DNA of 64,000 nucleotides, from NCBI RefSeq assembly GCF_004664715.2, contig NC_051072.1, positions 42,515,642 through 42,579,641 on the forward strand, written 5' to 3'. The translations under genes and the position numbers were made by a program. Below the pieces are notes generated by a model. The model was not told the DNA's origin. It saw only the letters and a program-made list of their open reading frames with translations, and ran no database searches. This DNA comes from Peromyscus leucopus (taxonomy: Eukaryota > Chordata > Mammalia > Rodentia > Cricetidae). Positions 1 to 11,570 of the stretch are shown here, one piece after another; position 1 is the stretch's first letter; every line of letters starts with the position of its first letter.

Positions 1-508
1 CTATCCCTTATCCACAGTAGTTTTCTGTGGCGCTTGCTTCTTCCAGGGAAGTCATCATTTGTTAGATGGATTCATACTCTTTCTTTCCTTTTCTGACTTG
101 TTGATCAAAGAAATACTTCATCTCCTCTCTGTGTGTTATTATTTCTGTGAACCAGTGACTCTGTTTGGAAGCTCATCTACTTATATCTGCCAGAAGAACT
201 TCGTTACCATGTCAGTTGCTTGCTGAGCGTTTTTGTTATTGTTCAAAACAACTTTGTCATCTTACTTAAGTTTTGAAAGGATATATATTTATAAAAGAAA
301 CATATTTATTTATAAAACATACATATTTATAAAAGAAACGCACTTTACTATTAAAATGTTACTTTTAATTGATAAAAGCGTCAAAAAATACAGCTTCTAT
401 CATTCAGAAGGCAATCTTCTGAATACCAAGACACCCAGTGTCATTACTTCACAGTAGTTCTCAGGACAGACTTGCTGAGTGGAAAAGAGATGACAAACCC
501 TCCTCTCC

Positions 509-510
<2 letters not shown>
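1..510. other. No recognisable element
   Basis: AT-rich DNA. I see no repeat family or coding signal in it. The short open frames here lack any domain resemblance. Confidence 0.5.

Positions 511-556
<46 letters not shown>
511..556. repeat. (CA)23 microsatellite
   Basis: Uninterrupted CA dinucleotide run of 46 bp, preceded by a C-rich CTCTCC stretch and followed by AATTAAC. Long pure tracts like this are normally length-polymorphic. Confidence 0.98.
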
Positions 557-558
<2 letters not shown>

Positions 559-1058
559 TAACTTTCAAGTTTCTCATTTCATCCTCCAATCTATCCATCT
601 GTTTAAGTTATTCTTCAGAGTTCCTCTGGGTTGTAATACGTGGATGTGTCTATGGGGGCAAGAATGTCACACCATTGCATCACCTACCACAAAGAGAGAA
701 ACATCAGCGGTAGAGGAGAAATGTTTCCTCCTTCCAAGGTTAACACTTGACAGTTCTTTATTTTTTCTTTCATAGTTTTTATAAAATTACATTATTTCTC
801 ATTCTCCTCTGCCTTTTCATTGGTTATAAATGTCCCATGTGATCTCCTATGTTATTTGGTGGTGTTCTACAACAAGCAGAAAGATCCTATAGCAGCCTTT
901 ATGTCCCAATCTCGTTACAGATAAAGGCCATTTAATCAGCCAATTATGGATTTTATCTCTTACTTTGTTAACTCTTTGCTCTAGGAGTTTAGCAGGGCAA
1001 TCCAAGCCTCAGCACTGCCATCAATATCTTATCACAGTAAGCTCTGGCAAGGATTTGC

Positions 1059-1060
<2 letters not shown>

Positions 1061-1106
<46 letters not shown>
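1061..1106. repeat. (AC)23 microsatellite
   Basis: Uninterrupted AC dinucleotide run of 46 bp. It lies about 250 bp from a complementary GT run and about 500 bp from another CA run. Confidence 0.98.
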
Positions 1107-1109
<3 letters not shown>

Positions 1110-1354
1110 ATTTTACAAGTGTTCTTAATGTTGTTCCCCTTCACATACATACTTGGAAGACTTCCAAAGACTTATGGGAGCATGGACTCTACGTCACATA
1201 TGAAGGGATGGCCACCAAAGGGAGCTGTAAATTATATATTGGAGCTAATTTAAGAATAAAAATGTTTAATAGGCTGAGACACTGAGATTTTGGGGTGTAA
1301 CTGTTGTAGCTGTTAAAGGTACTATCCTGACAGTTACAAAAAAAAATTACCAAA

Positions 1355-1358
1355 GTGT

Positions 1359-1401
<43 letters not shown>

Positions 1402-1416
1402 TGTGCATGTGCATGC
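1355..1416. repeat. (GT)n microsatellite with interruptions
   Basis: GT run with an ATG interruption near its start and TTT and CAT interruptions near its end. It is complementary to the AC run at 1061-1106, so the pair is an inverted repeat separated by about 250 bp. Confidence 0.95.
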
Positions 1417-2425
1417 CAAACTCACAGTATAGCAGCAAAACTTCATCTCTAACTTTCTTTTGGGAGCTTATTGATTTCACTAAGAACATATTTATACTTC
1501 AAACAGAGAAAAAAGAATCATTGCCCCATTCTTCAGTTCTTTTCAGATTATCTTTAAGCAGAACAACCAAAGTGCATTTGAAAAGCACATGAATGGAGTC
1601 AGTGAAAGTGTCTCGCATAAAGAGAAACAGCACAATCCGTCACTGGAATAGGTCCCTTGGTGTCCCTATCTATTGGGTGTCAAGATAAACTGCACCCCAT
1701 TTCCTTGTATTTATTTGCAATTTAGCCCACAGAAATACTTATTTTTGATACAATAATTATGCAAGATCCACAGGAGGGCTCATATTCACTATTAGAGGTA
1801 AAGGATATAAACATAAGGAATGTGTCTATTTGTTTATTCCTTTGGTGAATTGTTTGTTCATAGTCTGTAACCACGAGGTAAGTCTTCCATAAAAGCTCCA
1901 GGTAAGAGCTGCTTTACTCAATCTTTTTAGAACACAAATATTTTGTAACGTTGAAATGTGAATGTACATGTGCCAAGCCCAGCGACTGTTATGAACCTGA
2001 AGGAAAAATTCACAATGACAGTGGTGGGATTAAAAAGTTTGCCTGAAAACAAAATGTTATGCTCATGTTTGTGAGTTGATGAAGTCATTTTTCCTAAAGA
2101 CATAAGGACAGTCAAGGTATGTGATTGTAGATGAGAAACCTGGTATAGACAGATAGGACTGGAGTGATTAGCCATTGAAAACTAGGTAGATTTTTTTAAA
2201 TTGTGCTTATTAAATGACCCCACCCATCATTTCCTAATATACAGTTCTGACAGTCATTTGCATTTATTCTAGTGAACTGTAATTTCCATTAGTTTTATGG
2301 TAAAGTACCCATTTTCTTTAAGATCCTTTTTAATATTGACAGAGTGATTCTTCCTCATTGTACGACTAATACCTGCTGAACTTAAAAGAAAAATATTTAT
2401 AAATGGATACATCTTGTTGGTTCAT
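1417..2425. other. No recognisable element
   Basis: About 1 kb of AT-rich sequence in which I recognise no gene or repeat. A minus-strand frame at 1927-2175 (82 codons) has no family resemblance and is probably chance. Confidence 0.5.
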
Positions 2426-2730
2426 TGTAGACAAATTTCTAAACGGTCTTACTAAATAAAAAAAAAACAAAAACATGGAGCCAGAAATTTGGGTTAAAGC
2501 CTGAGAGAAAAATCAGAGGAATAGGACAAACCATGGGCTAACCTCACCTCACCAACTCCACAGCTTCCAAAGACACCTTCTTCTTGTGTACTCACATTTA
2601 TATGCCTTTTCTGTTCTGTTCTCTCATTGGCTCTCTTAGCCCAGCTACATCACTTCCTTTTCCTACACAGCTCTGTCACTTTCTGTCTGTCTGTATAGAC
2701 CTCCAGACCTCTCTGGTTAACTAGTGTTGG
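2426..2730 (-). mobile_element. Truncated LTR of the B1-containing cricetid-type family
   Basis: Begins with TGTAGAC on the plus strand (the 3' end, ...TCTACA, on the minus strand). It shares ordered blocks with the complete solo LTR at 33886-34308: the GTCTTA(C/T)TAAATAA block, the AACCTCACC block and the CTCATTGG block. The copy stops at about 2730, before the B1-like module, so the outer part of the LTR is missing. A TATA-like TTATATGCC (plus strand) sits where the family has its promoter. The family name is uncertain; it may belong to the mys group of cricetid LTR elements. Confidence 0.6.
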
Positions 2731-4549
2731 AAATTCATGTTACAGTTCATCATAGAGGTAGATACTTATCCTCTTTTTGGCCAGTGTCAAAGGATATGTT
2801 ATTATGGCAACAGCAGAGACATAGATGGATGGTAGCAACCTCTCACTGTACAAGGTTTCAAGTACTTGCTTGAGTTCTGACTATCACAATTCTATTGACC
2901 AAATCAAATTTTGTGGCAAGCTTCAAATCAAAGACAGAGGGAAAGAATACAAAAACCATATAGTTGAAGTCATGGATAGAATAAAAATGAAATTAATCCT
3001 ATAATGTACTATGATCTTCACTCTTACCCCAATAACCTATTTACTAGTCATCTGCAAAGAGCATTCACCCCCTATCCAAAACTTCCAAGATCCTTGTCCA
3101 GTAAAAAAACCAGGCTTGAAATATAGGCTCTCATATCACTCCTAATTTGGGGATATACGAACTGCAAGCCTAACTAAATGTCCTCCAAATAGTCAATATA
3201 CAATCATGGAACAAAAAGAAAATGATGTAATGAGTCAGACTGCTTGAAGTAGGATAAGAATGGAAGCTACAGTTTGCTTTGGTCCATGATGATTTTGGAA
3301 TTTGTTGGCTAAAGTGTTGGTAGATCCTGATATATTTTGATTGGGCCCAATTCAGCCCCCTGAATTTACTCCTTTTAGTTTACTGGCCATAACATTTATA
3401 AACACAAGTTTCTGTAATGCATATACATTTGATTTCAATCAGTACACACAATTATTATTTTTTTAACCTAGCAAATTTTGGGCTGCATTTCATGATTAAT
3501 TCCACTTACAAAATGGTCTACATCACAAGCTCAAATGTCTAGATCCATAGACTGGGTGATCAACCTTTGACAAGGCTGTCTCCCAGAGGGTTGGCAAAGC
3601 TGCAATAGGTCTCTCTACCTTTTGAATAGGCTCAATTCAGCTCCCAGGGAATAGTCTGCCTCCACCCATTATTTGTTTTCTATGCTTTACTGAAGGTTTT
3701 TCACTTGGAGTGTCTCCTGTGATTGCCTTGTAGGGATGTAAACTCTATGATACATTGTATACGAGAACATTTGATTAAAATTTCATTTCTTCTAGTAAAA
3801 ATTTAAACTGTCATTCATTAAGAATCTCACTGGCTTGTCTTATGTTTATCTTTCAATTATTTATTTTAGTTTTGTTTGTTATTGAACATGGAAACAGGGT
3901 TTCTGCCAGAAGTAATAGAGTAGATTTATTTTTTCCCTATTCCTCCAGGTAAATGCAGACAAAAGCTCTGGATATCCTATTAAAGAATTTCAAATATTAG
4001 AAAGCTCTAAGTCAGAGAGAAGACAGATTGGTTAGGAAGCCCATGACCAGAAGGATTATATAACCATTCATTCCTAGGTTTTCTTTCCACCTTATTTATT
4101 GAGTGAATGCTAGAGAGGTCAGCAGCACAGAACTGCCAATAACTACAGACAATCGTCTTAATAAAAACCTGCTCTCTTTTGCCAAAGGACTAAAACTGCA
4201 ACTTAACAAATCAGAAAAAAATTACATTAATAACTACTCTACTGATTTCAAATACCACAGTAGAAAGGTAGGTACTTCTCTTCTTTCCATCCCAGTAAAG
4301 GCTGACTAGAAGCTTGGCTCCTTCCCTTCCTAAGCTCAACAAAGTCTTCTTACTGCCCCATTTACCTGATGAAGCAATGCACAGAAAGCTAAGTGTGCAT
4401 CTGTGGGAAGTTCTGGATGAGCAGCCAAAGCTTCAGGATTTCAGTAAAAAGTTACTTGTTGTTCACAATATTGGAAGATTTCAATCTGTTGATCGATAGC
4501 ACACAAAGCAAGATGAAATAAATATGAAAGCTGCGGCACAAAAAATATA
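2731..4549. other. Mostly unassigned; possible old L1 near the right end
   Basis: I recognise no gene. The part from about 4090 to 4530 may be the 5' continuation of the old L1 that follows, but I cannot support that strongly. Two short frames at 4103-4309 and 4314-4499 look like chance. Confidence 0.4.
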
Positions 4550-5300
4550 AAACAAATCTAAAATGGTTTCATGAGCAGTTATGAGTTACTTAAAAATCGT
4601 AAGCAGGAAGTATTAGCAGAAAAATGAAAACAAAAAATCCAGTGGAACTTTTAGAACTGAAAAGTAGACTAACTGAAATATACTCAGTGGGCAAATTCAA
4701 AAGCAGAATAGAGCAAACAGGAAGGCATCAGTGGACTTGACATTGGAACAGTAGGATTTGGCCACCCGTGCAGTCATGAGAGATGAACAGGCCTCAGAGA
4801 ACAGGGATGCTGCATTAAAGTGGTTATGTTTGTGTCATCAGAATTTCAGAAAGAGATGAGAAAGAATGTGAGGCCAAAAAGTATTGGAGAAATGTGACTT
4901 AAAAAGGGCCTGACATTAGCAAAGAGTATCAACCTACAGTTATAAGAAGCTAAGGAAGCTGTGAACATTTACATTTATAATCATTAAAGAAGTAGTTGTA
5001 AATCCATCAAATGATGTAAAAACTTACATTCGGCCGTTTATAAAGAAATGGAGCTATATGCTGTGTTTACAAAGTAGCAGTCTCAACTTTCCAGATATAT
5101 CTCTCAAAATGACTTATACACTTGATGCAATTCTAGTATGAGCTAACAAGATTTTCATGACAATGTGGAGAAGTGGCAAAAAAGTAGGACAGAAAAAGCA
5201 ATTTGGAAAGAGAATAGGTAAGAGAAACCAGTTCATGCAATTTAACTGCTCCATAGCCACTGTGGTAAAAGTGTTTGATATTCAGCAAAGGGACTAAACA
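4550..5300 (+). mobile_element. Ancient L1 fragment (ORF1 region into ORF2-like sequence)
   Basis: An A-rich plus strand reads like decayed mammalian L1 ORF1: an AGAACTGAAAAG.AGACTAACTGAAAT-type stretch, a GCAGAATAGAG...CAGTGGACTTGA-type stretch, then a TATCAACCTACAG...AAGAAGCTAAG stretch typical of the end of the ORF1 coiled-coil region. ORF2-like text appears around 5110-5290. No open frame survives. The subfamily cannot be named and the borders are approximate. Confidence 0.45.
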
Positions 5301-5689
5301 CATTTCACAGAGAAGAAAGCCAAGAGATAACAAAAACACAACGAGGGCTTATGATATTCAGCGAAGGTCAAAGGGAATTCAATGGGGGTAGTCTAATAAA
5401 TAAATGTACTGCAGGACTTGAATACCCATAGAGAAATAGAAGAGTTTGTTGACTTAACTTTAACTTTCAAATAAAAATGAAGTAGAACTATATCCCAAGT
5501 TTAAAAGTAGATTTAAGATCTTTTCAACTTTAAGTTTTCAATCTTTTGAAGTATCTCATCCTGTTGCCCAAATGGATGTAATTTAAAAATTTCAACAATA
5601 TGTAAGGGTGGGGAATATTCAAAACTCGTTCTCTTGTCCATATCAATTTTTGTCATTATGACTTTAGATCATTATGTCATTAGATCACA

Positions 5690-6300
5690 GCCTTCCTACC
5701 AGATGCAAGGTGGCGTCTCGTGGCTGTTTTAGCTTAGGTTTGTTTAGTGATCGGTGATGTTCAAGATTTCTCATATTATTTGTTGGTCATCTGTATGCCT
5801 TCTCTTGAATGCCTGTCTATTCAAGTCTTTTGCCCTTTTAGCAGGGCTATTTGTTGCTGAGTCCTTGACATTAATCTCTATATCACTTGTTTGTCCAGTT
5901 GCTGTGATAAAATACCCCAGGAAAAGCAACATAAGGAAGGAAGAGTTTGTATTGTCTCACAATTTGAGGTTATGTCCTGTTATGATGGGGAAATCACAGT
6001 GGCAGGGACAAGAGCAGTTGATCACATTGCATTGCCAGTCAGGAAGCAGAGGTCGAGGAATGCTTGTGCCCAGATTCATTTCTCCTGTCTTATGTTTCCA
6101 GGATCTTAGCCCACAGAATAGTGACACCCATAGTGGATAGGTGTTCCCATTCATATTAACTTAATCAAGATAATTCCCCACAATTATACCCTGATGATTT
6201 TAGAGTTCACCAAGCTGACAGTTGAGATCAACCATCACAGTTCTTTAATTAAGAAATGATTTGCAAGTATTTTGGGGTAATTGACTCTTCATCCTATTAA
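5690..6300 (-). mobile_element. Ancient L1 ORF2/3' fragment, split by a later insertion
   Basis: Plus-strand text such as CTGTCTATTCAAGTCTTTTGCCC followed by an ATTTGTTGCTGAGT stretch is the reverse complement of the L1 ORF2 C-terminal region. After about 350 bp of another repeat the L1 resumes at about 6238 with TTTGCAAGTATTTTG. The two halves are in the correct order for one element interrupted by the repeat at 5888-6237. Confidence 0.65.
5888..6237 (+). repeat. Rodent interspersed repeat starting GTTGCTGTGATAAAA
   Basis: The opening (TTGCTGTGATAAAATACC), an internal GAAGCAGAGG block and the 3' block (AATCAAGATAATTCCCC...AAGCTGACAG...CATCACA) match a common rodent dispersed repeat that I recall but cannot name with confidence. 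It sits inside the ancient L1 and is therefore the younger of the two. Confidence 0.55.
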
Positions 6301-6419
6301 TATAACTTGCTAGTAGCAGAAATATGTCTGTATCTAAAGAATTTTAAGTCAGGATGCTGAAAAAAGTCTACATTCTGATGTTATCACATTGCCATTCAAA
6401 ATAATTAGTATATTCAAGC

Positions 6420-6780
6420 AACCCAAATATGAATAGATTATTTCAAGATGAGATATATGCAAAATGAAATGATATTTAGCATTAAAAGAATATATTCTGT
6501 CACTTGCAATATCATGGACAAATCTATGGATATAGATACAAAGTTACAGTAAGACAGATGGAACCAGTCTTGATATTATAGTGCTAACCATGGAAGCTAC
6601 AATTAATTTATATTTCAAAATGTCCAAATAAAGGATTTTGAATGTTCCTAACACAAAAAATGATAAACATCTGAGGTGTGAATATGTTGCTTAGCTTCAT
6701 TTTATCATTTTATATTGTATACATGTCTAAAACAGCATGTTGTTTTCCATGAATATATGGAATCACTAAATGTTCATTAA
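6420..6780 (+). mobile_element. Ancient L1 (L1M type) 3' end
   Basis: Contains the 3' UTR signatures of ancestral mammalian L1: a TTGCAATATCATGGAC block, then TATATTTCAAAATG, then GGATTTTGAATGTTCCTAAC and a TGATAAACATCTGAGGTG block. Highly diverged and without an open frame. Confidence 0.75.
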
Positions 6781-7069
6781 GAATAAAATAAAATAACACA
6801 CAAAACTATTAAGCTTGTATGAGAAAACATAAAGGAATATCTTTAGGACCTAAGTCTTGCTGGAGGAAGAATTCATTGATATGATACCAATATATGAAAC
6901 ATATTATCTTCATGCAAGAGAATTAAGCAGAGATCTCATCAATTAAAATGTGCATTTGAATAGGAGGGATAAACTCTGCTCTATAGCAAAGTAAAGCAAC
7001 CATAATTAACATCAATTTAAATTTAATTGAATGATTCAGTATAAGTCTTGGAGAGGCTTTTAATGCTCA

Positions 7070-7215
7070 TGACATAAAGGAATGCCAAATGTCAAGGTGT
7101 TGGACATGCTAATTACCCTGATCTGATGCTTACATTGTATATGTATATCAAAATATCCCCTCTATCCAAATATATATGCAATTACCATGTGTCAATTAAA
7201 ATAACAAATATTTAT
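7070..7215 (+). mobile_element. Second ancient L1 3' end
   Basis: Same terminal region as the neighbouring 6.4-6.8 kb relic but continuing to the end: GACATGCTAATTACCCTGAT, ACATTGTATATGTATA and CATGTGTCAATTAAAATAA. It is a separate copy or a duplicated segment, because the TGATAAA-type block would otherwise have to occur twice in one element. Confidence 0.7.
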
Positions 7216-7262
7216 AATAATAGATTAAAGAATTTAACATGAGTACATTAGTAAAACTACTA

Positions 7263-7420
7263 GAAACAAATAGAGAATAAATGCTCAGGAAAGTAATCTT
7301 GTCAATGATTTCTTGAAAAAAACTCCCAAAACTTAAGCGAGAAAGGCAAAATAGGCAAATGGGATGGCTTTAAAGCTAAGTGCTTTGATATGACCTAAGA
7401 TACAGTAAGAAGAAGTCTGT
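7263..7420 (+). mobile_element. Ancient L1 ORF2 C-terminal fragment
   Basis: AACTACTAGAAACAAATAG and AAAATAGGCAAATGGGATGG correspond to the ORF2 segment just upstream of the cysteine-rich end. It lies downstream of 3' UTR pieces, so the order shows several L1 copies or rearrangement here. Confidence 0.65.
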
Positions 7421-9207
7421 CTATGGGGAACATTTCATTCTGTTGATACCCTCTCTTAAATACATGTGGTTTACACAGGTTTGAATTTTCTTTCAAATTT
7501 AGGGCAGAATCAAAGAATGATGTCCTGTGGCTTCATCCTGTTTGTCTGGCTTTTAGAAAGCACACAGGCGGAAAGACAATGTAAGCTTTCTGTGGGATTT
7601 ACCATTGCTACTGAATGGAACACAGACTTTATATTTCACCGTGGTGGTCACATTCTAGTTTATTAAATTCTTTACCCATAGCTTGCACAAGGACTTGAAC
7701 CCCATAGATACCATTCCTATTAGTGAATTCAAAGATTAGTGCCAGGCTAGTGGCCTAGCCAAACCATTCAAATAAATGTCTTTGAGCCACAGTAGGGAAC
7801 TATCTAAAATTAGTACTGATCAATAGGCCTATCTATGAGCAGAGTTGGGTTGTGTGTAAAACATTTATCATTGATATAGCTTATCAAGTTGTGAGTTTTT
7901 CCTGTTCAACCTGGGAGAACAATGACATGAGACCTTAAATATGTACTTGTCATAGGTTAGGTCTGATTGAATAAAAGTTACTCTTGTAGAGATCTTGTTT
8001 TCAGAAAATTGAGGCTTGCACACTAAACCCTATCTGCTATTTGCTTTGAGTTTTCTCTTGCAAATATCAACCTTCCAGCCTTCTTCATTATGTTTGTCTC
8101 TTCTTCCCAAATCATTTGCCTATTTCTTTTCGAATTAACTTGTTTGTTTTTCTTTATTTCTATTTCTTAATCATATTGGAAAATGTTTTGTATGAAGAAA
8201 CATAGTCTAGTAATATCATTAATAATATCTTATTCTTGAGTGTATTAATATGCAAAATGTATAACTTCATGGTTTTCAAAAAGCATTTTCATTGCCAATT
8301 ATTTCAAAAGCTCAAGTAACAAAATTGTAAGAAATAGGAATTAGAATTTGCTTTATGTCTAGAATCCAGTCTTGTGGAAAATTCTCTGTTGAAAATGGGG
8401 ACGTTGTAGAAATCTCAATTCATTAGCCATTCATTCACCCAAGCCTCCCAAGCTCTCCTTTACCTACTCACAAACATTTGGCCCTGACTTCCTACTACTG
8501 TTGATAGAAAGCTCTAGGATCTATAGAGGGGCTTACTAAGGTGAGATATCTGTCTTCAGTGGTTGTGAGGGAGATATCTTGCTAACTAGAAGGGGCAGGT
8601 GTCAAATAAAAACACCTCATACAGGAGCTGTTGCTGTTATCCTGGCAGGGTCATCCCACAGCCTAGGTCTGTGACAATGTCACTGTGAGGAAGTTGGTAA
8701 CTAGAAAGCTAGTGGGAGCCTCTGTGCTCTTCTTCCCTTTCTGAGTTCTGCTCGCCTTTCAGGATACACTCTTCTATTAATGGAAATATTTCTTTCAAAT
8801 GTAGGGTATTGAGGGTGGCTTCCGCATTCTATGTGCTGAATTATTAGTTTATTTATCTTGTGTTGGGGTTTGACCTAATTTCAGTGCATGCACTTGGCAA
8901 AGTCAGACCCATAATTGATTTGCTAAAAAATGTTTCCTTTCCTAATACCCATACTACCTCTTACTGTAAACCAGAAGAACTGAATTTGGGGCCTCATGTA
9001 TGCTCTCTCCTACTCAACTCTCCCACTGATTACTCCCATTAAGCCAAGACTAGCTGCTCACTGCCTTAAAATTTTCTTCTGCAGATCTTCACCATCTTGC
9101 TTCATTCTGTCTTTCATTTTTAGATTCTGTCTTTCCTGTTACTTTGTTAATTTGAGTTTACTTTTCTGTCATTTCTCTTTTCATTTTTCATCATAGAAAG
9201 AATTTGT
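7421..9207. other. No recognisable element
   Basis: Around 1.8 kb without a repeat or gene that I can identify. It includes a moderately GC-richer patch at 8400-8800. A conservation track would be the way to see whether anything here is constrained. Confidence 0.45.

Positions 9208-9258
<51 letters not shown>
9208..9258. repeat. (GA)n microsatellite
   Basis: Pure GA run of about 50 bp, flanked on the right by AAATATTTC. Confidence 0.97.
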
Positions 9259-9265
<7 letters not shown>

Positions 9266-9405
9266 CTATTTCACAGTGCATTGCAAAACACAAAATCTCA
9301 TTTTGTATGCTGCCTACATCAGAGTTTCACCATGATAGAGGAATGCTTAGGAGAAGAGGGTGGCTCCAGGAGGTAAGAAAATGCAGCCATGGAAAAAGGT
9401 CAGTG

Positions 9406-10098
9406 CATCATTACCAAAAGCTATTACAAGAAAGTACCAATGGGGTGACTTAAATGACAGAACCTTATTTTCTAGGGGCTGGGAAGATACCACTGTAAGG
9501 AAGAATGTTTGGTGTCGGAGCATGAGGCCTGAAATGTGAATTCTCAGCCTTCATGAAAGAGCCAAGCATGGCTCCAAGCCACTGTAACTCCATCCTTGGG
9601 AAATAGAGACAGGCAGATCTCAGTAGCATGCTGGTCAGTCAGCAGAGCTGCAACAGCAAGTTCCCAGTTCAGTAAGAGATTTGATGCCCTCCTCTGACCT
9701 CTGCATGTGCATGTACAGGTACTCACATTAAACACTCATGTGCATACATTGCACACACAGACACACACACACACACACACACACATACACACCTTCAAAG
9801 TGGATCATCAACCTAAATGCAAGAAGTAAAATAAAACAATAAAATATGTATTTACAATTTTGGATTTTCAAGGTCAAGATGCTTGTTTTCCCTGATGCTG
9901 CTTTGGCCTGTAGATGGCTGCTCTGTCCCTGTGATGTGTGTCCTGTTGGATGTACTTATCAGACTGGATTAGGACCTATTCCAATAGCTTCATTTAGTTG
10001 TTAATTAGTGCTTTCACCAAGATTTCCAAAGGAAGTCACATTTTAAGATGTTGTGGGCTAGTACTTCAACATGCGAATTTGACATGACACAAAGTAGA
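9406..10098 (-). mobile_element. MaLR (MLT1/MST-like) LTR, interrupted by a SINE
   Basis: The plus strand at 9406-9490 reads GGGGTGACTTAAATGACAGAA...TTTTCTAGGGGCTGGGAAG, the reverse complement of the MaLR LTR 3' end. The element resumes at about 9880 with CTGTAGATGGCTGC, GGATTAGGACCTA, TTCCAAAGGAAGTCACATTT and ACTTCAACATGCGAATTTG. The gap is filled by a B4-type SINE. This is an ancestral eutherian LTR family. Confidence 0.7.
9535..9792 (+). mobile_element. B4-type SINE with (CA)n tail
   Basis: Diverged B4-like order: AGCCAAGCATGGCTCC head, GGGAAATAGAGACAGG, GCATGCTGGTCAGTCAGC, CAGTTCAGTAAGAGA, CTCCTCTGACCTCTGCATG, ending in a CA-rich tail with a pure CA run at about 9761-9784. Inserted in the MaLR LTR. 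A minus-strand open frame here is meaningless. Confidence 0.65.
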
Positions 10099-11429
10099 TT
10101 TTAACAAAGACCAATTTGTGCTCTCTATATAAGACATGTTACTTGCCCCTACAACATGTTGATGAGGCCATATATATGTCTGTATGCAGTTTTAATATCA
10201 TCTCAGAATTGTGAGTTTTAAAACATCAGAAAATGTTTTAAAAATTCAGAAGAGAGATGGGGCTGTGTGTGCATATTTGCTTACTTCCCTGAGAGTTACA
10301 ATTGTATCTAGAGCCTATGATTAAGGAGAACAACAGCATTCTCAAAATGTGTCTCCAGATGATTTTGGAATACAACTGTGAAGATTGATTTGGCACCATG
10401 TAATCCCACGGTATAGAGTCTGGCTCCCCAGCAGGCGAATACTTGTCCTCAAGGGAGGGGAGGGGGTAGAGGACAGATTTCTATGCTGGGAAGGTTCTTT
10501 CCTGTGGAGAATTCTAAGAACTTGGAAGAGAAGAGGGGGTGGCATTTGGCAAGATGGAACATTCTCCCTTTAGAACAGTTCCATTCCTGGAGGTTGTCCT
10601 GAGTGTGGGCTGCATTTAACATCATGGAACCTTTCCGTGCATTGAGCAGTGAGCCCAATCCTCAATTTAAAATCTCCCAGTCTTCAACTGTCTCTTTGCC
10701 AACCACCACTCTGGCCCACAGTAATAACCCAATCTTGAAGCTTTTCCTGGATCATAGACACATTCAGAAAGGCTTGAAGGTGAAATTTAGTGGTGGAGAG
10801 CCGAATCGTCATGGTTATGTCCATTCTCCCATGTTAGTCTATGTCTAATGAGTCTTGAAAATTGAAGAGGAGTCGAGGCAGTGTTCTGAACAATAGTTTG
10901 GGCACTTAGCATCAGAAATGTTCACATCTTTCTGTGCTGTATTTGGATTATTTAACCTTGAAATAGCAATGGTTTTAAAGAACATTAGCATTCTACATTG
11001 CTATATAATAGGAAGAGATATATACATATGTGGCCCTGCTTGCATGTATGTGTGTGTTCTTACTGTGTGCTAGGGAGAAAACACCAATACTTAGACTTTA
11101 TCCCAAACGTCTGACATCAAAACTCCTCACAGTGCATCCTGGTCATTGATAGACTAAATATATGGGAGGGGTGAGCAGGGGCTCTCCAACTTGTCAAGAC
11201 ATTATTATTTTGAAGAAAACTGCTGGGCATGAGATGAAACTCAATATAACATTTTGCTGGAGGCATTAGACATGTCACCTCACATGAAGTTGCAGACTAC
11301 AAATTTCTTAAAATGACAGGCAAATTCACATGCAGTGGTGAAAATATTGGTTGACAATGTATAGTTTACAGATAGCTTAATGAACCGGTCTTTGTTTCAT
11401 ATAGTGGACTTATTCAGGCCAATCATTTT
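10099..11429. other. No recognisable element
   Basis: I see no gene or clear repeat. Short frames on both strands at 10342-10848 overlap each other and show no domain. Confidence 0.45.
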
Positions 11430-11570
11430 TGAAGTGACTGTGCATCGGAACCTCCAGATTCAGGGTTCCTCTCCTAGGCTTCTGATTCAGAAGGTTTGAG
11501 CAAATTCTGGGATTTACATCTTTACAAATTCCAAGGGGTACTTTTGCTGCAGGTTGGGAACTATGCTAAG
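11430..11570 (+). mobile_element. MER5A-like hAT-Charlie relic
   Basis: GCATCGGAACCTCCAGATTC, TTCTGATTCAGAAGGTTTGAG, TTACATCTTTACAAATTCC and the end GGTTGGGAACTATGC follow the order of the non-autonomous MER5A DNA transposon, an ancient eutherian repeat. Terminal repeats are decayed. Confidence 0.75.

Noticed and set aside
4358..4410. MIR-like core (GATGAAGCAATGCACAGA)
   Set aside because: Too short and diverged. It may be part of the old L1 region.
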